The notes under the pieces: model-generated
Database searches by the model: none
The model's input: the letters and a program-made list of their open reading frames with translations, nothing else
Told to the model about the DNA's origin: nothing
Translations under genes and position numbers: made by a program
In this document: positions 5,273-6,822 of the stretch, one piece after another
Layout: the number at the start of each line of letters is the position of its first letter
How positions within the stretch are numbered: position 1 is the first letter of the stretch
Source of the DNA: an uncultured Moraxella sp.
GTDB taxonomy: Bacteria > Pseudomonadota > Gammaproteobacteria > Pseudomonadales > Moraxellaceae
Direction of reading: 5' to 3'
NCBI GenBank assembly: GCA_937975585.1
Contig: CALJUC010000132.1
Span: forward strand, 1 to 6,822
Length of the DNA stretch: 6,822 nt

Positions 5273-5773
5273 TTAAGCAGGAATACGCAATACTTGACCT
5301 GGGTAGATTTTGTTTGGGTCAGATAGTAGTGGTTTATTGGCTTCAAAGATTTTCATGTAGTCGCCATTGCCATACACGTCTTGAGCGATTTTTGATAGGG
5401 TATCGCCTGATTTCACAGTATACATACGTGATTCTGGCTCTGGTGTATCTACCGAAATGTTGTCTTGAACTTGTGCAACGTGTTGTACGTTACCCGCGGC
5501 TAGAATGGCTTTCTCACGGTCAGCTTGGGTTGGTGCAGAACCGTTAATGGTTACGGTGTCTGTGTCGCCGTTATAGTTAACGCTTAGGTTATTAATTTTA
5601 GCGTTTTGTTGGATACGTTGAATCAGTAAGTTGGCGATTTCTTGTGCTGATGGCTCAGCCGGTGCTGCTGGTGTGGCAGCTGGGGTTGATGCTGGTTGTG
5701 ACGCTGGTGCAGCATCTTTGTTACGGTGGAAAATTTTATCACCGATGTCTTTAGCAAAGCTGAATAGTCCCAT
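5273..5773 (-). CDS. kbp: BON-LysM potassium-binding protein Kbp (YgaU)
   Basis: A small cytoplasmic protein. The E. coli homologue (YgaU/Kbp) binds K+ and is induced under osmotic stress. The match to E. coli Kbp (149 aa) is clear at both ends: MGLFSFAKDIGDKIF at the start and YTVKSGDTLSKIAQDVYG then IFEANKPLL, KIYPGQVLRIP at the end. The BON domain spans about 43-108 and LysM about 118-165. There is no signal peptide. At 166 aa it is longer because of an Ala/Pro-rich linker (about 21-42, repeated PA) between the N-terminal helix and BON. ATG5773 has AAGGA (5786-5782) with 8 bases of spacing. It lies downstream of chaA on the same strand, with a 275-base gap, and has its own terminator, so it is probably transcribed separately. 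Confidence 0.93.
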   Translation of the reverse strand: MGLFSFAKDIGDKIFHRNKDAAPASQPASTPAATPAAPAEPSAQEIANLLIQRIQQNAKINNLSVNYNGDTDTVTINGSAPTQADREKAILAAGNVQHVAQVQDNISVDTPEPESRMYTVKSGDTLSKIAQDVYGNGDYMKIFEANKPLLSDPNKIYPGQVLRIPA

Positions 5774-5834
5774 GTTATTGTTCCTTATTAACTATCGTAT
5801 TATTAACGTGTCTTGACGTTATTATGGTAATGTC

Positions 5835-5875
5835 GGCTAACCCATTTTTATCAATTGCTATCATCTAGGTTAGCC
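5835..5875. repeat. 8-bp inverted repeat upstream of kbp
   Basis: GGCTAACC (5835-5842) and GGTTAGCC (5868-5875) are perfect complements 25 bases apart, 62-102 bases upstream of the kbp ATG. They may be an operator pair or the stem of a leader hairpin. I see no clear sigma70 promoter for kbp; TTGATA (- strand, 5853-5848) lies inside the spacer as a possible -35. The rest of the chaA-kbp gap (5774-6048) holds only minor AT-rich hairpins, such as TACTAG/CTAGTA at 6016-6030, which lacks a T run and is not a convincing chaA terminator. Confidence 0.5.
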
Positions 5876-6048
5876 ACGCTCACTTTGATACCACTGTTTA
5901 TTTAGTAGACAGGTAGTTCCTCAGTTAGGCTTAAGATTAGCAAAATGCGCTAATTTTGTCATGAAATTTTGGTTAAAGAATGTTAATTAACCGATACGCT
6001 TGAGTTTTGACGATTTACTAGACGCTAGTAGTAATACTTTATCAAACC

Positions 6049-6776
6049 TTACGGCACAATCGAAAAGAATACAAATGTCGCTAGCATGACCAAGTGCACT
6101 ACCCCATGTAAAAATGTGGTACGCCCTGTGCTCAACGTATTTACGGTAATCAATAACGTCATCACTAGCATCACGCTTTCTTTTGCAGATAAACCAAAAA
6201 CAACGGGTGTTCCTGTTGCTATAGCGATTATCGCAATCACCGGAATAGTCAATGAAATCGATGCCAGTGCCGAACCTAATGCAAGGTTTAGGCTATTTTG
6301 TAGTTGGTTATGATAGGCAGCTTTCAATGCGGCGATGGATTCTGGTAATAGCACCAAACTTGCAATGATAATACCCAATACAATCTTTGGTAGTCCTAAG
6401 CTAAATAGTGTCGCTTCAATCGCAGGCGATAGCATTTTGGCAAGCCCCACCACAGCAATTAAACTCACGAGCAACCATACAACGCTGATTCCAGTGGTTA
6501 ACGCATTATCACTATGATGGTCATCATCTATACCATCAGCAACAAAATAATCACGGTGACGAATAGTTTGGGTAAAAATAAATGCCACATAAAGCACCAA
6601 ACAACATATCGTGACAAATATCAGCTGTGAGTTGATCATACCTCCACCATTCATTGATGTGGTAAAATTCGGTAAAATAAATACAATCAATGCAATTGCC
6701 AGTAGCACGCTAATCGCAGCCTTACTACCATGCAAACTATAAAGCTGTACGTGATTTTTGAATCCGCCAATCAGCA
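6049..6776 (-). CDS. chaA: Cation/H+ antiporter ChaA, C-terminal part
   Basis: An inner-membrane CaCA-superfamily antiporter. E. coli ChaA (366 aa) exchanges Ca2+, Na+ or K+ for H+ and helps at alkaline pH or high salt. About 242 residues remain, matching the C-terminal two thirds. Visible are several membrane helices, the acidic/His cytoplasmic loop (VADGIDDDHHSDN), the second alpha repeat with VLLPESIAALKAAYHNQLQ followed by LNLALGSALASISLTIP, and the STGRTTFLHGVVHL segment near the end. These line up with the acidic loop, SPEGLGALKA, GSVLATISLTVP and STGRTNVLNG regions of E. coli ChaA. The 5' end is missing because the sequence runs into sequencing adapter at 6777. The gene itself need not be broken. 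The GTG that opens the frame at 6810 is adapter-derived and is not a start codon. No strong terminator follows. Confidence 0.93.
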
Positions 6777-6822
6777 AGATCGGAAGAGCACACGTCTGAA
6801 CTCCAGTCACGCCAATGTATCT
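6777..6822 (+). other. Illumina TruSeq adapter (sequencing artefact)
   Basis: Positions 6777-6810 read AGATCGGAAGAGC then ACACGTCTGAACTCCAGTCAC, the 34-base TruSeq adapter seen when reads run through a short insert. It is followed by GCCAATGT (6811-6818), which sits where the 8-base i7 index belongs, and ATCT (6819-6822), the first bases of the constant segment after the index. The order and spacing leave little doubt that this is untrimmed adapter at a contig end. Translated on the - strand it gives MTGVQTCALPI, a known contaminant peptide in protein databases. Confidence 0.99.

Noticed and set aside
5314..5816. Plus-strand ORFs of 77 and 61 residues opposite kbp
   Set aside because: Antisense to a confidently identified gene; the second merely reads the Ala/Pro linker backwards.
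6086..6517. Plus-strand ORFs of 75 and 60 residues opposite chaA
   Set aside because: Antisense to membrane helices of ChaA; no ribosome sites.
6777..6810. MTGVQTCALPI as a genuine N-terminus of the antiporter
   Set aside because: It is encoded entirely by TruSeq adapter sequence.

Overview
The window looks like a stretch of chromosome from a gammaproteobacterium. Moraxellaceae (Moraxella osloensis or Psychrobacter type) is my best guess, from the moderate-GC genes, AT-rich spacers and the style of the DctA, RtcB, Kbp and ChaA proteins. That assignment is inference, since no search was possible. There is no transposase, phage gene, integrase or CRISPR array. Most of the window is ordinary housekeeping and transport sequence.

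Layout. At the left edge is the 3' part of a tRNA-Asn(GTT) with its terminator, then an unrecognised 168-residue protein and a 146-residue protein with a ribbon-helix-helix-like core, all on the + strand. A bidirectional terminator separates these from dctA, a C4-dicarboxylate:cation symporter on the - strand. A complete tRNA-Ser(TGA) on the + strand has a clear promoter and terminator. It faces a convergent - strand operon of rtcB (RNA ligase) followed by a small, very basic protein.

Upstream of rtcB is a 577-base stretch (4696-5272) without a large gene. It is not empty: it holds a 27-codon - strand ORF behind a near-perfect Shine-Dalgarno, a hairpin across its stop codon, and a long-loop terminator-like hairpin. 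Together these resemble a leader-peptide/attenuator, and this is the part of the window least explained by known genes. Next come kbp (BON-LysM potassium-binding protein) and the C-terminal part of chaA (Ca2+/H+, Na+/H+ and K+/H+ antiporter), both on the - strand and both linked in other bacteria to cation handling.

The last 46 bases (6777-6822) are not biological. They match the Illumina TruSeq read-through adapter, followed by an index-like 8-mer and the start of the constant 3' part. The true 5' end of chaA is therefore absent, and any protein predicted across the junction starts with adapter-encoded residues (MTGVQTCALPI). The window end is almost certainly an untrimmed contig end.
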